A program made the position numbers and the translations under genes. A stretch of DNA of 6,627 bases from NCBI GenBank assembly GCA_028293055.1, contig JAQGLD010000126.1, positions 1 to 6,627 of the forward strand, in the 5' to 3' direction. Of this stretch, positions 5,164-6,627 are shown piece after piece. The DNA comes from Alphaproteobacteria bacterium (GTDB lineage Bacteria > Pseudomonadota > Alphaproteobacteria > Sphingomonadales > Sphingomonadaceae). Numbering within the stretch: the first letter of the stretch is position 1; every line of letters begins with the position of its first letter. Below the pieces are notes generated by a model. That model was not told where the DNA came from and searched no databases. It worked only from the letters and a program-made list of their open reading frames with translations.

Positions 5164-6627
5164 CTAGCCCACCATCACCGACACCGTCGCCGAGGCGATG
5201 CCGTTGGCGAGGACGACCAGGCTGGTGGCCCCGATCTCGGTGCCTGCGGGCACGTCGAAGCGGGTGGAGACGGGTTTCGTGCCGGTCGCGACGCCCATCG
5301 AGCTATGATCGTGGGTGCGAGCATAGACGGCATGCCCCGACTGGGTATTGGTGAGCCGCACCAGTGGGTAGTTGGTCGCCGCCATGAGCTCGTCGCCGAC
5401 CGCGGCGGCTTCGCTCAGCCCATTGAGCTGGGTTCCGGTCAGCGTGTAGGTCTGCCCCCTCACCAGGCTGGTCGGCACCGCGCCGATCGTCGGCGCCCAT
5501 GATGCCTGCGGACCGCCGGTCGGGTTGTAGAGCCGGGCCGCGATGCCGAGGCCGGGAGTCAGAACGAGCACCTGGCCCGAGGGCAAGGGCAGCAGGAAGA
5601 CCGCAGCCCCGCCATTGCCGGGGCCGGAGACGACCATCCGGAAGCTGGTTCCGTCAAACTCGTAGAGCGCGCCGCTCGCTCCGGCGACGAGGACATTGCC
5701 GCTGGGCAGCAAGGCGGCCGAAGAATCGTCGCCATCGTCGATCGCCGGAAAATCGGGGCCGCGGGTCCAGCTTCCCGCCTGCAGCGCGGTCGCTCCGGGA
5801 CGGTAGATTGCGGTGTGGGCTGCGCGTCCCGCGACGGTAGCTCCGGTGACGAAGACCGAGCCGTCGGGGCGCAGGATCGCCGGGCCGATCTCGCCCGGCG
5901 GGAAATAGATCCCGGCGGGCCCGGGGCCATAGGTCACTCCGCCGACCACCTGCACCGGCGCCGGACCATAAGTGAGCCCGCCGGGGGATCCGGTTGGCGA
6001 GGTGAGCAGATCGGGGGTCGCGCCGTCCTGGATCCAGGCATTCGACGCCGGGACGAAATGCTCCGAGAGCGGAGTGGTGGTAAGGTCGACGACCAGGACG
6101 CTTCCCCCCGGCAGCTGGGTGAAGCCTTCTTCGGCGAAATTGTCGTTCTTCCCGGTCGACGCGATCGCGGTCCAGCGCAGGGTGGCCGGATCGAGCGACC
6201 ACATCGAACGGTCCAGCTTGCCGCCGAAGATAAAGCGCCCGTCCGGCAGGACGGTCGAGGGCACATCCCCGATATAGGGCACGCCCGGCGGCGGCGGGAT
6301 CATCGTCCAGGTGCCGGCGACCGGATCGAACACCGCGGACATGTTGGTCAGCGCGGTCGGCCCGAACGGGAGCCGGTAATCGTCCTGATTATATTCTCCT
6401 CCGACGAACAGCACCCGCCCGTCGGCAAGTACCGCCTCGGAAGAGGCGTAGGGGGCATAGCCGGTCGGCGGCCGCGGAAGGTGGGCCCAGCTCCCGGCTG
6501 CGTAATTGCCGTTGGCATCCGGAACCAGGCGATAGAAGTCGCCGGCGGACTGGCCGGGCAATCCCGTCGGATTGGCCTGGGCCATCACGCTGCCGTCGGT
6601 CAGCAGCATCGCCAGATAGACTCCGAC
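5164..6627 (-). CDS. Kelch-repeat / galactose-oxidase-like beta-propeller protein, N-terminus off-window
   Basis: The frame is open to the right edge (six codons beyond the internal ATG at 6609), so the true start and any signal peptide are outside. Numbering from ATG 6609, seven propeller repeats with the core [L/V]LPDGxVLVxG are visible, near residues 2-10, 60-71, 120-130, 166-174, 246-256, 300-310 and 342-350, with Trp-containing strands such as GTWTMIPPPP between them. They are followed by an Ig-like E-set (DUF1929-type) domain from about 374 to 481, with the conserved stretches TYTLTGTQLNGLS, ATNYPLVRLTN and RTHDHSSMGVATG. This matches a family of bacterial kelch proteins, often exported or cell-surface. 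The copper ligands of true galactose oxidases are not evident, so an enzymatic role is not supported. A Gly/Pro-rich loop at 204-237 contains a diverged tandem repeat (GGLTYGPAP, GGVTYGPGP). The stop is TAG at 5164-5166. Confidence 0.88.
   Translation of the reverse strand, partial: VGVYLAMLLTDGSVMAQANPTGLPGQSAGDFYRLVPDANGNYAAGSWAHLPRPPTGYAPYASSEAVLADGRVLFVGGEYNQDDYRLPFGPTALTNMSAVFDPVAGTWTMIPPPPGVPYIGDVPSTVLPDGRFIFGGKLDRSMWSLDPATLRWTAIASTGKNDNFAEEGFTQLPGGSVLVVDLTTTPLSEHFVPASNAWIQDGATPDLLTSPTGSPGGLTYGPAPVQVVGGVTYGPGPAGIYFPPGEIGPAILRPDGSVFVTGATVAGRAAHTAIYRPGATALQAGSWTRGPDFPAIDDGDDSSAALLPSGNVLVAGASGALYEFDGTSFRMVVSGPGNGGAAVFLLPLPSGQVLVLTPGLGIAARLYNPTGGPQASWAPTIGAVPTSLVRGQTYTLTGTQLNGLSEAAAVGDELMAATNYPLVRLTNTQSGHAVYARTHDHSSMGVATGTKPVSTRFDVPAGTEIGATSLVVLANGIASATVSVMVG

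Noticed and set aside
1..6627. A multi-gene defence, biosynthetic or mobile system
   Set aside because: The genes belong to unrelated families, lie in two opposing blocks and include no nuclease, transposase, integrase or modular biosynthetic enzyme; no repeat array with regular spacing is present.

Overview
The window is GC-rich, with strong G/C preference at third codon positions. Its gene content is typical of an alphaproteobacterium, most likely a sphingomonad: an alpha-amino acid ester hydrolase-type S15 enzyme, an EthA-like flavin monooxygenase, a YdeI/OmpD-associated family protein, a small VOC protein and a kelch-repeat protein. The lineage is inferred from protein families and base composition; there is no rRNA or other marker gene here.

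Layout. Three genes read rightwards in the left third: the C-terminal part of an S15/CocE-type hydrolase (1-1112, cut by the window edge), a YdeI/OmpD-associated family protein (1405-1989) and an unrecognised small four-helix membrane protein (2043-2402). The last two are 53 nt apart and probably co-transcribed. The membrane gene meets the EthA-like monooxygenase (2422-3936, leftward) tail to tail, with only 19 nt between stops. From there on everything reads leftwards: the monooxygenase, a tiny signal-peptide-like ORF (4245-4328), a VOC protein (4355-4843) and a seven-bladed kelch/galactose-oxidase-like propeller (5164 to the right edge, N-terminus missing).

Two non-coding stretches exceed 300 nt. 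The first, 3937-4244, holds a dyad upstream of the monooxygenase and a striking inverted pair of G-rich palindromic repeats (about 4043-4202). The second, 4844-5163, holds what looks like the first 29 codons of a response regulator receiver domain with no continuation, plus a weak third repeat-like hairpin. The stretch 1113-1404 (292 nt) contains a hairpin that abuts the ribosome binding site of the YdeI-family gene.

The genes do not form an obvious pathway. They read as accessory or metabolic single genes (ester/amide hydrolysis, Baeyer-Villiger-type oxidation, a small VOC protein, an exported propeller) separated by repeat-rich intergenic DNA. I see no CRISPR array, transposase, prophage, tRNA or rRNA, and no convincing new multi-gene system. 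The most unusual parts are the inverted repeat pair, the truncated receiver fragment and the 27-residue ORF.
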